Shown one piece after another: positions 10,210-20,439 of a DNA stretch of 64,000 bases; the stretch's first letter is position 1; each line of letters opens with the position of its first letter. A program made the position numbers and the translations under genes. This DNA comes from Sporolactobacillus pectinivorans (GTDB lineage: Bacteria > Bacillota > Bacilli > Bacillales > Sporolactobacillaceae), in contig NZ_NXGA01000001.1 of the NCBI RefSeq assembly GCF_002802965.1, positions 784,744 through 848,743 of the forward strand. The letters run 5' to 3'. The notes under the pieces were generated by a model, which was given only the letters and a program-made list of their open reading frames with translations, did not search any database and was not told the origin of the DNA.

Positions 10210-11079
10210 ATGCCTTCAATGCGTGACATAAAGGAAAAAATAGCGTCAACAAAGAAAATGAGCAAGATTACCAAGGCGATGCAGATGGTTGCCGCGGCAA
10301 AGCTTAATCGGGCTCAGGAAGGCGCACAGCACTATTCAGCCTATGCTGACAAGCTGCGCGAAGTCGTAGCGAGCATTGCCAGCGGGTTGCCGGAAGGTAA
10401 CAACAGCAAGCATCCGATGCTCGCATCCCGCCCGGTGAAGAAGACAGCTTATCTGGTCATGACGGAAAACCGTGGGCTGGCCGGGGCTTATGACAGCAAT
10501 GTCCTGAAGTACGCTCAGAACCTGATCCGTGAGAAACATCAATCCAAAGATGAATACACCGTCATCGTCACGGGAAAAATCGGGTTAGCATTTTTTGAAA
10601 AGAGGAATTATCCGGTTGCATTCAGTAAAACTGATGTTCAGGATGAGATTCTTTTTGATGATGCAGTCGGCTTTGCCAAACAGGTGATTGCTCTGTTTGA
10701 TGATAAGAAAGTCGATGAATTGCATTTGATTTATAATCATTTCGTCAATGCTATTTCCCAGAACGTGGTTGACAGGCAGCTTCTTCCCCTCACGGATCTA
10801 AGTGACGAACCCGCGAAAAAGGCGAACTACATTTATGAACCGGATGAGGACGAAGTGCTGGAGAGTCTGCTGCCGCTGTATGCGGAAGGTCAGATCTATG
10901 GTGCCCTGCTTGATGCCAAAGCCGCTGAACAGGCAGCGCGAATGACCGCTATGAGAAGCGCATCCGACAACGCAAGCGATATTATCGATCGCCTGTCGCT
11001 GTCGTATAACCGTGCCCGCCAGGCGGCGATCACTCAGGAAATCACAGAAATTGTCGGCGGTGCTGCCGCACTCGAATAA
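10210..11079 (+). CDS. atpG: F0F1 ATP synthase subunit gamma
   Basis: Central rotor shaft, 289 aa. The N-terminal helix MRDIKEKIASTKKMSKITKAMQ and the C-terminal helix ending RQAAITQEITEIVGGAAAL form the coiled coil that turns inside the alpha/beta hexamer. The MTENRGLAGAYDSN stretch near residue 82 is typical. AAAGGTGG at 10193-10200 precedes ATG 10210 but lies in a potential hairpin. Overexpression relative to other subunits is undesirable for a single-copy subunit, so such masking would make sense, but this is inference. Confidence 0.95.
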   Translation: MPSMRDIKEKIASTKKMSKITKAMQMVAAAKLNRAQEGAQHYSAYADKLREVVASIASGLPEGNNSKHPMLASRPVKKTAYLVMTENRGLAGAYDSNVLKYAQNLIREKHQSKDEYTVIVTGKIGLAFFEKRNYPVAFSKTDVQDEILFDDAVGFAKQVIALFDDKKVDELHLIYNHFVNAISQNVVDRQLLPLTDLSDEPAKKANYIYEPDEDEVLESLLPLYAEGQIYGALLDAKAAEQAARMTAMRSASDNASDIIDRLSLSYNRARQAAITQEITEIVGGAAALE

Positions 11080-12522
<1,443 letters not shown>

Positions 12523-12541
12523 TGAGCGGATTTGTGAATGA

Positions 12542-13000
<459 letters not shown>

Positions 13001-13008
13001 AATAAAAA

Positions 13009-13046
13009 TCAAAAAAAGAAGAGCTGCAGAGCTCTTCTTTTTTTGA
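13009..13046 (+). terminator. Terminator of the atp operon (bidirectional shape)
   Basis: TCAAAAAAAGAAGAGCTGCAGAGCTCTTCTTTTTTTGA is almost fully self-complementary (palindromic core GAAGAGCTGCAGAGCTCTTC) with a T7 run. It ends two bases before the IS element. Confidence 0.9.
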
Positions 13047-13048
13047 TC

Positions 13049-13068
13049 TGAACCCCAAAAGCTGGACA
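13049..13068. repeat. Right-hand terminal inverted repeat of the IS element
   Basis: TGAACCCCAAAAGCTGGACA begins two bases after the atp terminator and pairs with 14518-14537 (17 of 20 positions). Confidence 0.85.
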
Positions 13069-13073
13069 CATTT

Positions 13074-13892
13074 TTAAGCTGTTTGCTCGGTAGTCGAAAT
13101 CCGATAATCAATCGGACTTAGACCCCCGAGTTTTTCTTTGATTCTGGATCTATTATAGTACTTAATCCATTCACGCATGGCCCGTTTAAGTTCTTCCCGA
13201 GTCTGATAATCATGAGAATGGACTGTTTCAGCCTTCATGATGTGAAAGAAGCTTTCCATCTGGGCATTATCTAAACAGGTGGCCTTCCGAGACATACTCT
13301 GATAGACCCGATGCGATTTAAGTTCTCTGCACCACGCCTCATTCTGGTATTGGAACCCCTGATCTGTGTGCACATAGGTACGATAGTGATGCTCAGGAAG
13401 ATGCTCCAGGGCCTCATGAAGCGGTTTGAGCGCAAAAGCGACAGTTGGATGGTCACTGATCGCAAAGGATAGGATTTCGTCGGAATAGAGATCCAGCACA
13501 GGTTCAAGATAAAGGCGTTCTCTCGTCGTTTTGCGGCCCCAACGAAATTCAGAGACGTCCGCCACCAGTTTCTGGAATGGACGGTCGGTTATGAAGCGGC
13601 GGCGGAGCCGATTCTTAGCGATTTTCCCAACGGTCCCCTTGTACGAGTTGTATTTACGCATCCGTTTGGTATAGAAGGTTGACTGGAGACCTTCGGCTTC
13701 CATAATGCGCTGCACTTTCTTATGATTTACAGTCACGTGCTGATTATTTTTCAGAGCTAAGAAGACACGACGATAACCGTAATCTGGATGGTCCTGCTTG
13801 ATTGCTTTTATTTCCGAGGTTACCGGGTCATCCCCCTCTGCCTGTGGGCGGTGAAGCTCATAATAATACACGCTCTTAGGCAGTTTCACCAC
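13074..13892 (-). CDS. IS3-family transposase OrfB (DDE catalytic domain)
   Basis: Catalytic half of the transposase, 272 aa from the first plausible start. The HTH_21 region (KAIKQDHPDYGYRRVFLAL) is followed by the rve integrase core. The DDE triad can be seen: D in VADVSEFRW, D in YVHTDQGFQY and E in NAQMESFFHIMKAE, with the usual YYNRSRIKEKLGGLSP end. The frame is open upstream to at least 13990, in the -1 frame relative to OrfA. The active protein is therefore probably made as an OrfAB fusion of about 480 aa by slippage at 13991-13997. No stop or frameshift is seen, so the element looks active. Confidence 0.92.
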   Translation of the reverse strand: MVKLPKSVYYYELHRPQAEGDDPVTSEIKAIKQDHPDYGYRRVFLALKNNQHVTVNHKKVQRIMEAEGLQSTFYTKRMRKYNSYKGTVGKIAKNRLRRRFITDRPFQKLVADVSEFRWGRKTTRERLYLEPVLDLYSDEILSFAISDHPTVAFALKPLHEALEHLPEHHYRTYVHTDQGFQYQNEAWCRELKSHRVYQSMSRKATCLDNAQMESFFHIMKAETVHSHDYQTREELKRAMREWIKYYNRSRIKEKLGGLSPIDYRISTTEQTA

Positions 13893-13936
13893 TCGAAGAA
13901 TATCACTCAGAGAGTCGTGCTGCCTCAGCTCAGTAA

Positions 13937-14491
13937 CTACTTGCGCTTGTTCCGTTCGTGTTGCTCTCTCTGACGAACTAAGGCCTCTAATTTTTTTAAA
14001 TACTCATTCTCGATCCGGAGTAATTTGTTTTCTTTCTCCAGATCCTTAAGTCGTTGTTGATCTGATTCAAATGGTTCTTCCACTTTTTTATTTCTCTTAA
14101 CTTGATTTGTAGGATCTGATTTCTTTCGTTTCCCCATGGGTGGACGCCCTCGCTTTGTTCTCAATCCATCCAATCCCCTTGCTTGAAACCGTCGATCCCA
14201 CTGATAGATCGTAGAGGATGTAGAGATATTAAAGTGGTTGGCGGTTTCATTAAGAGATGAATGGTTCTCCTTCATCCACTTTAATACTTCCAGTTTGAAA
14301 TTGCTGGCGTACTCCGACCGTTTTTCACGATTTTTGAATCCTACAGAACCATTCGATTGATATTGATGCATCCATTTCAGGACAGTGTCATGTCCTGGTA
14401 TATGATATTTATGGTGTAGAAAAGTGCTGCCTGCCCCGACCAGATACTCACTAATAATTTTCACTTTAAAATCATTAGAGTACTTTGTCAC
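13937..14491 (-). CDS. IS3-family transposase OrfA (helix-turn-helix)
   Basis: DNA-binding half of the transposase, 184 aa. Two helix-turn-helix domains (TKYSNDFKVKIISEYLVGAG and YASNFKLEVLKWMKENHSSL regions) are followed by a leucine-zipper-like helix (LKDLEKENKLLRIENEYLKKL, about residues 145-166) used for multimerisation. AGGGGG stands seven bases before GTG 14491, so I prefer that start to the TTG at 14524 inside the inverted repeat. The A AAA AAA slippery site falls in the KKL codons near the end. Confidence 0.9.
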   Translation of the reverse strand: MTKYSNDFKVKIISEYLVGAGSTFLHHKYHIPGHDTVLKWMHQYQSNGSVGFKNREKRSEYASNFKLEVLKWMKENHSSLNETANHFNISTSSTIYQWDRRFQARGLDGLRTKRGRPPMGKRKKSDPTNQVKRNKKVEEPFESDQQRLKDLEKENKLLRIENEYLKKLEALVRQREQHERNKRK

Positions 14492-14517
14492 ATGAAAACC
14501 CCCTAAAGTTGGTTTGT

Positions 14518-14537
14518 TGTCCAACTTTAGGGGGTCA
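14518..14537. repeat. Left-hand terminal inverted repeat of the IS element
   Basis: Read on the minus strand this is TGACCCCCTAAAGTTGGACA. A second partial copy (CCAACTTTAGGGGG) follows immediately inside the element at about 14501-14514. Confidence 0.85.
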
Positions 14538-15206
14538 CTTCATTTTATGCTTTTTTTATTGATAATTTACAGATTTTTACTGATGAATTTACGAATTTCT
14601 TCATTGGCATTTTCTTGATTTTTCTGATATCAGATGGAAATTCGTTGATGATCCATAAATTTTGGCGAGAAAATTTCTTCAGCGAATGAATTCGCCCTCA
14701 ACGGATGAAAGGAGAGACAGAGTGTACCGCTTTGAATCCACAAAAAACGAAGTGAACCGTCTGGTTGAATCTGTTCTTGTTTCTACTGATAAAATCAGGC
14801 TCCGCTGAAAACTTCATCAGATCCTTTAGCTGATAGAATTTGATTTCCGCTGATACCCTCTTCTGCATCCACTGCATTAACTTATTCATTGTTCAGCTTT
14901 TGTACAGATTCGTCGTTTATAATCAGAAAAGATTCGGCAACATAGGCCCAAGTCAAGAAAATCTTTTCGATATCCCTGTATTAATTCTGAAAAAACAATC
15001 ATTAAGAAAAAGTATGGTTATTTTGTGTCAATCGCGCTAAAATAATAACGAACTCAAGATTATTGTTTCATTAATTTATTGTTACAGAATGGTTACAAAC
15101 AGGAGATGGGTGCACATCCCGGCTGCGGCTTGCGAATTTATATATGAAGCAGGCTGATTTCAGCAAGGGAAAGGCATTACATAGTAGAATTGGGCAGGTG
15201 TCAAAG
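14538..15206. other. AT-rich spacer between the IS element and ywzB
   Basis: No credible gene. The sequence contains many degenerate CTGAT/GAATTT motifs spaced 20-40 bases apart (for example near 14578, 14620, 14800 and 14830) with no exact unit. A promoter for the ywzB-ywmB-murA run must lie here or beyond 15050, but I cannot fix it. Confidence 0.35.
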
Positions 15207-15443
15207 ATGATGACGAATGTCGGGATTCAGGCGCTGATAAGCATTTTTGTTCATTTACTTGCCTTTGTTCTGACTTGGTGGGCATTGCAGAGTTTAAAAT
15301 TTGATCTCTTGTTCCGGCACCCGAAAAACCTTCAGGCGAGAATATTGTATATCCTGCTGTCTGTCGCCATCAGCTATCCAGTGGCTCAATTTTTTCTGGA
15401 TTATGTAAATTGGTCGTTGTTGCTTCCACAAATTTACGGTTGA
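15207..15443 (+). CDS. ywzB: DUF1146 membrane protein (YwzB family)
   Basis: Small integral membrane protein of unknown function. Two hydrophobic helices (about residues 7-25 and 44-63) flank the family signature TWWALQSLKFDLLF, and the end FFLDYVNWSLLLPQIYG is also typical. The frame is open from ATG 15144 (99 aa), but that start lacks a ribosome binding site. ATG 15207, after GCAGGTG, gives 78 aa, close to the usual length. Position between atpC and ywmB is as in B. subtilis. Confidence 0.8.
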   Translation: MMTNVGIQALISIFVHLLAFVLTWWALQSLKFDLLFRHPKNLQARILYILLSVAISYPVAQFFLDYVNWSLLLPQIYG

Positions 15444-15543
15444 GAGCAAAGGTTTCCATCCCAAATTTGTTCCGCTCTTTTTGCTGCAACTGTCACTGAA
15501 CTTTGAAAAATGGGCTTTTTTGACGAAAAGTTCCACGTATGAG

Positions 15544-15583
15544 CCCCTCTCTAAGCAGGCAATACTGAAGACAGGGAGAGGGG
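15544..15583 (+). promoter_or_regulatory. Hairpin covering the ywmB ribosome binding site
   Basis: CCCCTCTC (15544-15551) is exactly complementary to GAGAGGGG (15576-15583), and a G-C pair extends the stem. The second arm is the ywmB ribosome binding site, so the structure could limit its translation. No T-run follows, so it is not a terminator. Confidence 0.45.
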
Positions 15584-15592
15584 CGCAAGAAA

Positions 15593-16351
15593 ATGAAACG
15601 GAATATTACTCTGATACTTATTGTATGGTTGGTTATTTTGATGGTCGGCGGAGCGCAAGGTAAAGCATTTTGGGGTGCCGCACCGACAACAGATACGATA
15701 GACCGGGTTCAGCTATTCGCTCAGACACTACAGAAGAATCAAGCAGAAGTTGTCGGCTGGTCAGTCTTTGCACGCGAAGAACAGTCATCTCTGATCACTC
15801 AAAAAGAGTTTGAACGGGAAACAGACAGCGAAAGGAAAAATCAGAGGGGCTTCAACTGGCATTTTTCCAAAAACGGCGAAGGAGTGCTCAGCTGGGAGGG
15901 CCTTAAAAATGTGTCTTTAGGCATGAATATCAGATTAATTTATTTTGCCTACCCGGCCGAAGGAAAATATCGGACGGCCACGCTTTACCAGAGCCAGTCC
16001 GGCTCTTTTAAACAAACGGACTGGCTCCGGCAAAAACGGGAAATGCGCGAAGATATCGCTAAAATTTTCCACAAACAAGTGAACATCTTCTCTTGTGTGA
16101 GGGCTTATGACAGTGATAAAATGAAACTTGGCTTACTGAAACAGGGAGACCGTTATCTGAAGCTTTTTTCAGCCGCTCCAATTGAACGGGATAATGAAAA
16201 AACCTTTGTTTCGATTTCCGCATATAATGAGGCATGGAACAATAGCATAATTTCTGGAAACCGGCAAATGAACTATCAGGTGGCACTGAGAAATGACGGT
16301 GAACGGACCACTATCACGATGGGGACACCGATCATTACACTTGAATATTGA
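15593..16351 (+). CDS. ywmB: YwmB family secreted/anchored protein
   Basis: A 252-aa protein starting with a hydrophobic segment (about residues 4-24, [19 protein letters not shown]) that looks like a signal peptide or anchor. A mixed alpha/beta extracellular part follows, of the YwmB (TATA-box-binding-like fold) family. Function is unknown. The identification rests on position between ywzB and murAA, matching B. subtilis, plus the length and signal sequence. ATG 15593 follows GGGAGAGGGG, which is itself part of a hairpin. Confidence 0.75.
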   Translation: MKRNITLILIVWLVILMVGGAQGKAFWGAAPTTDTIDRVQLFAQTLQKNQAEVVGWSVFAREEQSSLITQKEFERETDSERKNQRGFNWHFSKNGEGVLSWEGLKNVSLGMNIRLIYFAYPAEGKYRTATLYQSQSGSFKQTDWLRQKREMREDIAKIFHKQVNIFSCVRAYDSDKMKLGLLKQGDRYLKLFSAAPIERDNEKTFVSISAYNEAWNNSIISGNRQMNYQVALRNDGERTTITMGTPIITLEY

Positions 16352-16443
16352 AGACGGGTTGTCAATTCCTGTCCCGGGGAAGGAACCAGGCAAGGACAGC
16401 GGGTCAATCGAAGAGATATAAATGGACGCGGAGGGGAAATAGT

Positions 16444-17781
16444 TTGGAGAAGATTATTGTTCGTGGAGGAAAACGGCTTTCAGGCTCGGTGAAAATTGAA
16501 GGCGCAAAAAATGCAGTACTTCCCGTCATTGCCGCATCGATGCTTGCAAGCGAAGGCACAAGCAAAATATATAATGTGCCGGAACTGGCTGATGTATACA
16601 CAATCAATGAAGTTTTGCGTTATTTGAACACGTCGGTAAATTACGAAAACAAGACCATCTTGGTGAACGCTGTAGCAGAGTTATTTACAGAAGCGCCATT
16701 TGAATACGTTCGGAAAATGCGAGCCTCATTTCTGGTCATGGGTCCTCTTTTGGCCAGAATTGGTCACGCAAAAATAGCACTGCCCGGCGGCTGCGCAATC
16801 GGTTCGCGTCCGATTGATCAGCATCTCAAAGGATTTGAGGCAATGGGCGCACATGTTTCGATCGGCAATGGGTCAATCGAAGCAAGTGTTGACGGCAGAT
16901 TAAAAGGTGCCGTGATTTATCTCGACTTCCCGAGCGTTGGCGCGACGGAAAACATCATCATGGCTGCTTCTCTTGCGGAAGGCAAGACAGTGCTTGAAAA
17001 CGCGGCCTGTGAACCTGAAATCGTCAACCTGGCCCAGTACCTTAACACGATGGGGGCAAAGATTGACGGAGCAGGCACCAGCAGGATCACCGTCGATGGT
17101 GTCGAGAAGATGCACGGCGCGGAGCACACGATTCTGCCTGATCGGATTGAAGCCGGTACCTATATGATTGCGGCTGCAATTACTGGAGGCAACGTGCTGA
17201 TTGAAGATTCGGATGTGGAAGATCTCCGTCCGCTGATCGCCAAACTGCGCGAAGCAGGAGTAGAGATTAAAGAAGAACTGGGCGGACTCCGTGTCATTGG
17301 CACAGATTATCTCCAGGCAGTTGATGTCAAGACGATGCCGCATCCCGGTTTTCCGACCGATCTTCAGGCTCAGATGATGGCGCTGATGCTCAAGGCGAGA
17401 GGCACCTCGGTCATTACGGAAACTGTTTTTGAAAATCGGTTTATGCACGTTGAAGAATTTCGCCGAATGAACGCTTCTATTAAAATTGATGGACGCTCTG
17501 CGATTATCAGCGGTCCGTGTGATTTGCAGGGTGCTGAGGTGTCGGCCACCGATTTGCGTGCAGGTGCGGCGCTGGTGATCGCCGGCCTTGCTGCGAAAGG
17601 TTATACCCGTGTCAACCGGCTTCACCATATTGATCGCGGCTATGTGGATCTTGCCGGCAAGCTGAGAGCGCTTGGCGCTGACATTGAACGTGTGCGCGTC
17701 GGCGAGGCTGAACAGGAAGCACCTGCGGCCGCAGCTGAAGAAGTTCGGGCACAGATCAGTGTCAATCCTAAGTTCGCCTGA
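16444..17781 (+). CDS. murA: UDP-N-acetylglucosamine 1-carboxyvinyltransferase
   Basis: Transfers enolpyruvate from PEP to UDP-GlcNAc, the first committed step of peptidoglycan synthesis and the fosfomycin target. The active-site cysteine is present in [15 protein letters not shown] (about residue 118), and the N-terminal [15 protein letters not shown] motif binds substrate. I chose TTG 16444 after GGAGGGGAAA, giving 445 aa ([20 protein letters not shown]). The upstream in-frame ATG 16348 lies in ywmB. The C-terminus has a short Ala/Glu-rich tail after the conserved domain. Two terminators follow. Confidence 0.95.
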   Translation: MEKIIVRGGKRLSGSVKIEGAKNAVLPVIAASMLASEGTSKIYNVPELADVYTINEVLRYLNTSVNYENKTILVNAVAELFTEAPFEYVRKMRASFLVMGPLLARIGHAKIALPGGCAIGSRPIDQHLKGFEAMGAHVSIGNGSIEASVDGRLKGAVIYLDFPSVGATENIIMAASLAEGKTVLENAACEPEIVNLAQYLNTMGAKIDGAGTSRITVDGVEKMHGAEHTILPDRIEAGTYMIAAAITGGNVLIEDSDVEDLRPLIAKLREAGVEIKEELGGLRVIGTDYLQAVDVKTMPHPGFPTDLQAQMMALMLKARGTSVITETVFENRFMHVEEFRRMNASIKIDGRSAIISGPCDLQGAEVSATDLRAGAALVIAGLAAKGYTRVNRLHHIDRGYVDLAGKLRALGADIERVRVGEAEQEAPAAAAEEVRAQISVNPKFA

Positions 17782-17801
17782 GACAATCAGAATAACAACA
17801 C

Positions 17802-17830
17802 AGAGGTGCTGAACTTCCGCGCCTCTTTTT
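17802..17830 (+). terminator. Terminator 1 after murA
   Basis: AGAGGTGC pairs with GCGCCTCT (one G-U) and is followed by TTTTT. Confidence 0.85.
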
Positions 17831-17857
17831 AAATCAAAACGATTACATACAATCGCG

Positions 17858-17890
17858 AGCCGGCCGGGCTTTGTATCGGCCGGCTTTTAT
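17858..17890 (+). terminator. Terminator 2 after murA
   Basis: AGCCGGCCG pairs perfectly with CGGCCGGCT and is followed by TTTTATTT. It is in tandem with the previous hairpin. Confidence 0.88.
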
Positions 17891-18180
17891 TTGGGATGTC
17901 CAGTGACTCTTTCGCCACCACTAGTCTATTTTGGTCATCGCAACTAAGGCTTATCTGCTTCGAGCACTCGGTTCCGCCAGATCTTCTTTAGGAAAATGAA
18001 TCTACCGGGCAAACAACACCCAATCAGCAGTATATGCCTGGCAATTATTTTTATTCCGATTTCCCCTGCAAAGGACTATTGTTCCCAAAATGTTAAAAAA
18101 GATGCAGCCCATCTGCACGGCGTTCTATAAAAAAAGGACCGGCATAAAATAAGATAAAAACACATCTGCCGGAGGACTTA
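17891..18180. other. Spacer between murA and spoIID
   Basis: No gene. CATAAAAT at 18143-18150 resembles a sigma-E -10 box (CATACAAT-like), with a poor -35 about 14 bases upstream (TTCTATA). This would suit spoIID but is weak. Confidence 0.3.
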
Positions 18181-19173
18181 ATGAAAAAAACCGCTACACT
18201 GATTCTTGTCTTCGCACTCGTCATCATCGCCATTCCGGCCGCGGTTGTTTTGCCCTATTCGCAAAAACAGGCGGAGCAGCCTACCAATCATCTAAATCTC
18301 GTACCGGCGGCAAAAAAAAATACGGCAACATCCATCATGGTCTCTGTGCAGCGTTCTGCCAGTGGAAAAACTGAAAAAGTTGCTCTGGATCAATACCTGA
18401 TCGGCGTTGTCGGTTCGGAAATGCCGGCAAAATTTTTACCCCAGGCACTTGAGGCCCAGGCGCTGGCGGCACGTACCTATATCATGGCCCGGATTATTGG
18501 CGATCCCAGCGCCAGTGTCACTGATACAGTAAGCAATCAAGTCTATCACAACCCTCAAGAGCTTCGGCATATCTGGGGTAAAGATTACAGTTGGAAAATG
18601 GCGAAGATCGGGAAAGCAGTTTCAGCGACAGATAACCAGGTCATCACTTATAAAGGAAAGCTGATTTCTCCAGTGTTCTTTTCAACAAGCAACGGCCGCA
18701 CGGAAAACGCCAAAGATTATTGGACAACCGATGTGCCTTACTTGAGATCTGTACCCAGTCCCTGGGACAAACTCTCCCCAAAGTATAAAGTTGAAAAAAA
18801 GATGAATGCATCTGATGTATCGAGTGCGCTAGGGGTATCACTTCCCGGCAATGATGGGGAACTGGGCAAGGTGGTACAGTGGACAGGGACAGGGCATGTC
18901 GCCCAGTATCAGATTAACGGGAAACAGTTTACCGGGCGGGATATCCGCGAAAAGTTGAGCCTGAGCTCCACTGATTTCAAGCTAACGCGGAATGGCAACA
19001 CGATTATCGCCGACACCCTTGGAAGTGGACATGATGTCGGCATGAGCCAATACGGCGCCCAGGGCATGGCAAGTGAAGGAAAAACTGCCGATCAGATTGT
19101 CACATATTTTTACCAGGGCACTGAGGTCACCAGAATAAAGGTGAATCCAGGGAAATCACTCACAAAAAAATAA
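18181..19173 (+). CDS. spoIID: Stage II sporulation protein D
   Basis: Lytic transglycosylase of the SpoIIDMP complex that degrades septal peptidoglycan during forespore engulfment. It is expressed in the mother cell under sigma-E in relatives. At 330 aa it is the usual length, with an N-terminal membrane anchor (about residues 5-27). The SpoIID domain is recognisable from QYLIGVVGSEMPAKFLPQAL, the Q-A-AARTY motif, FFSTSNGRTENAKDYW and the end GSGHDVGMSQYGAQGMA. Start ATG 18181 follows GGAGGAC. It follows murA as in B. subtilis. Confidence 0.94.
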   Translation: MKKTATLILVFALVIIAIPAAVVLPYSQKQAEQPTNHLNLVPAAKKNTATSIMVSVQRSASGKTEKVALDQYLIGVVGSEMPAKFLPQALEAQALAARTYIMARIIGDPSASVTDTVSNQVYHNPQELRHIWGKDYSWKMAKIGKAVSATDNQVITYKGKLISPVFFSTSNGRTENAKDYWTTDVPYLRSVPSPWDKLSPKYKVEKKMNASDVSSALGVSLPGNDGELGKVVQWTGTGHVAQYQINGKQFTGRDIREKLSLSSTDFKLTRNGNTIIADTLGSGHDVGMSQYGAQGMASEGKTADQIVTYFYQGTEVTRIKVNPGKSLTKK

Positions 19174-19325
19174 CGGCACCAAATCGCTTAAATCTCAAAA
19201 AATAGCGGAATCCGTGTGACATTCACAAAAAAATTGCTAATTTTTCAGAAAAAAACAGCCTTTTTTCACAGAAAATGTATAGATCACCGGCAATCTGATC
19301 AGAATGATTGCTGAGGTGATACTAT

Positions 19326-20168
19326 TTGACAGAAAAAAGAGATCAGAAGAAATTGCAGGAAAAAGAGCTGTCCGGTCTGCGCAAACTAGCAAAACGGCGC
19401 TGGTTCTATCCCGCGTTATATTTATGTGTCGCATCACTGATCCTTACCGGCGCGCTGTTGTTTCAAGTGCGTGGGAATGATCAGGCGAAGAAGCAGGAGG
19501 AACAGAACCGTGTCGTGTTCAATCAGAACAAGCCTTCCAATCCGCTGAACGCGGGTGAAGAGGTCTTCCAATGGCCGGCGGCAAAAGCGGATACGCAAGT
19601 CGTGCAACCATTCTATGACGCGAAAGGAACCACTGAGGAACAGCAAGCCGCTCTCGTAAACTATAACAACACCTTTGTCCAAAATACGGGCATCAACATT
19701 GGCGCAAAGGATGACAAATCGTTTACGGTCACAGCGGCATTAAGCGGGAAAGTCACTGAAGCAAAGAAAGACAGTCTGCTCGGTTACACCGTTACACTGA
19801 AACATCCGGATGGTGTTGAATCACTCTACCAGAGTCTCGCATCCATCAATGTGCAGCCGGGTCAGGAAATCAAGCAAGGTGAAACAATCGGCACGGCTGG
19901 AACCGAAGCTTTCAACAAACCGATGGGCATTCATGCACACTTTGAAATCCGTAAAAACGGTATCCCTGTTAACCCTGTTGTCTATATGGACAAGACAGCA
20001 GCCGACATCAAGGCTGTAACAGTGGGCGCGCAGTCAACAACAGCACCGTCCGCTTCTGAAAAGACACAAACGGATCAGGGTAACAGCACCGGAACGCCGG
20101 GAGCACCAAACCAGGGCAAGTCAAACACCGGCACCGGCGGGCCAACACCGGGTTCATCAGGCAACTAA
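19326..20168 (+). CDS. spoIIQ: Stage II sporulation protein Q
   Basis: Forespore membrane protein that binds mother-cell SpoIIIAH across the septum, needed for engulfment and the feeding-tube channel. It has a cytoplasmic charged N-terminus, one membrane helix (about residues 31-49) and an extracellular LytM/M23-like domain. The domain appears catalytically degenerate. The usual first His/Asp zinc ligands are replaced (TGINIGAKDD in place of the H-x-GID type motif), although HAHF near the end remains. The C-terminal 50 residues are a Gly/Thr/Pro-rich tail (GTGGPTPGSSGN). TTG 19326 is the start, after GAGGTGAT. Confidence 0.9.
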   Translation: MTEKRDQKKLQEKELSGLRKLAKRRWFYPALYLCVASLILTGALLFQVRGNDQAKKQEEQNRVVFNQNKPSNPLNAGEEVFQWPAAKADTQVVQPFYDAKGTTEEQQAALVNYNNTFVQNTGINIGAKDDKSFTVTAALSGKVTEAKKDSLLGYTVTLKHPDGVESLYQSLASINVQPGQEIKQGETIGTAGTEAFNKPMGIHAHFEIRKNGIPVNPVVYMDKTAADIKAVTVGAQSTTAPSASEKTQTDQGNSTGTPGAPNQGKSNTGTGGPTPGSSGN

Positions 20169-20233
20169 AGGCACAGCAAAATAATAAATGAGCATGGAAC
20201 CCGGCAATTCATTCGGCCGGGCATGCAGGATTC

Positions 20234-20266
20234 AAGCGATGCGCAGCCGTGCATCGCTTTTTTTTT
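20234..20266 (+). terminator. Terminator after spoIIQ
   Basis: AAGCGATGC pairs with GCATCGCTT and is followed by nine Ts. Confidence 0.9.
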
Positions 20267-20356
20267 CTGATTAATTTTAGACGGGCATGAGGCATCAAAA
20301 GAATCATCATCAGGCACTGTATACAAACTTAAAGATAGATTCTGTCAAAGCTGATA

Positions 20357-20385
20357 TTGTTTAGAGATTTTTTCATCACTATAAT
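20357..20385 (+). promoter_or_regulatory. Sigma-A promoter of the ywrD-type operon
   Basis: TTGTTT at 20357-20362, exactly 17 bases, then TATAAT at 20380-20385, 54 bases before the gamma-glutamyltransferase start. Confidence 0.65.
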
Positions 20386-20439
20386 AAAAATATAGTCTAT
20401 CAGTTAAAAATAAAAGATTTACCTGAAGGAGGCCCTTTG

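Larger units (their letters stand above)
13049..14537 (-). mobile_element. IS3-family insertion sequence (IS150 group-like), 1489 bp
   Basis: Two overlapping-frame genes on the minus strand lie between inverted repeats. The ends TGACCCCCTAAAGTTGGACA (minus strand from 14537) and TGAACCCCAAAAGCTGGACA (from 13049) match at 17 of 20 positions. The orfA/orfB organisation, the IR starting TGA and the A AAA AAA slippery heptamer at 13991-13997 are all IS3-family features. The flanks (GATC left, CTTC right) show no 3-4 bp target duplication. Either that has decayed, or one end is the product of a rearrangement. Confidence 0.93.
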
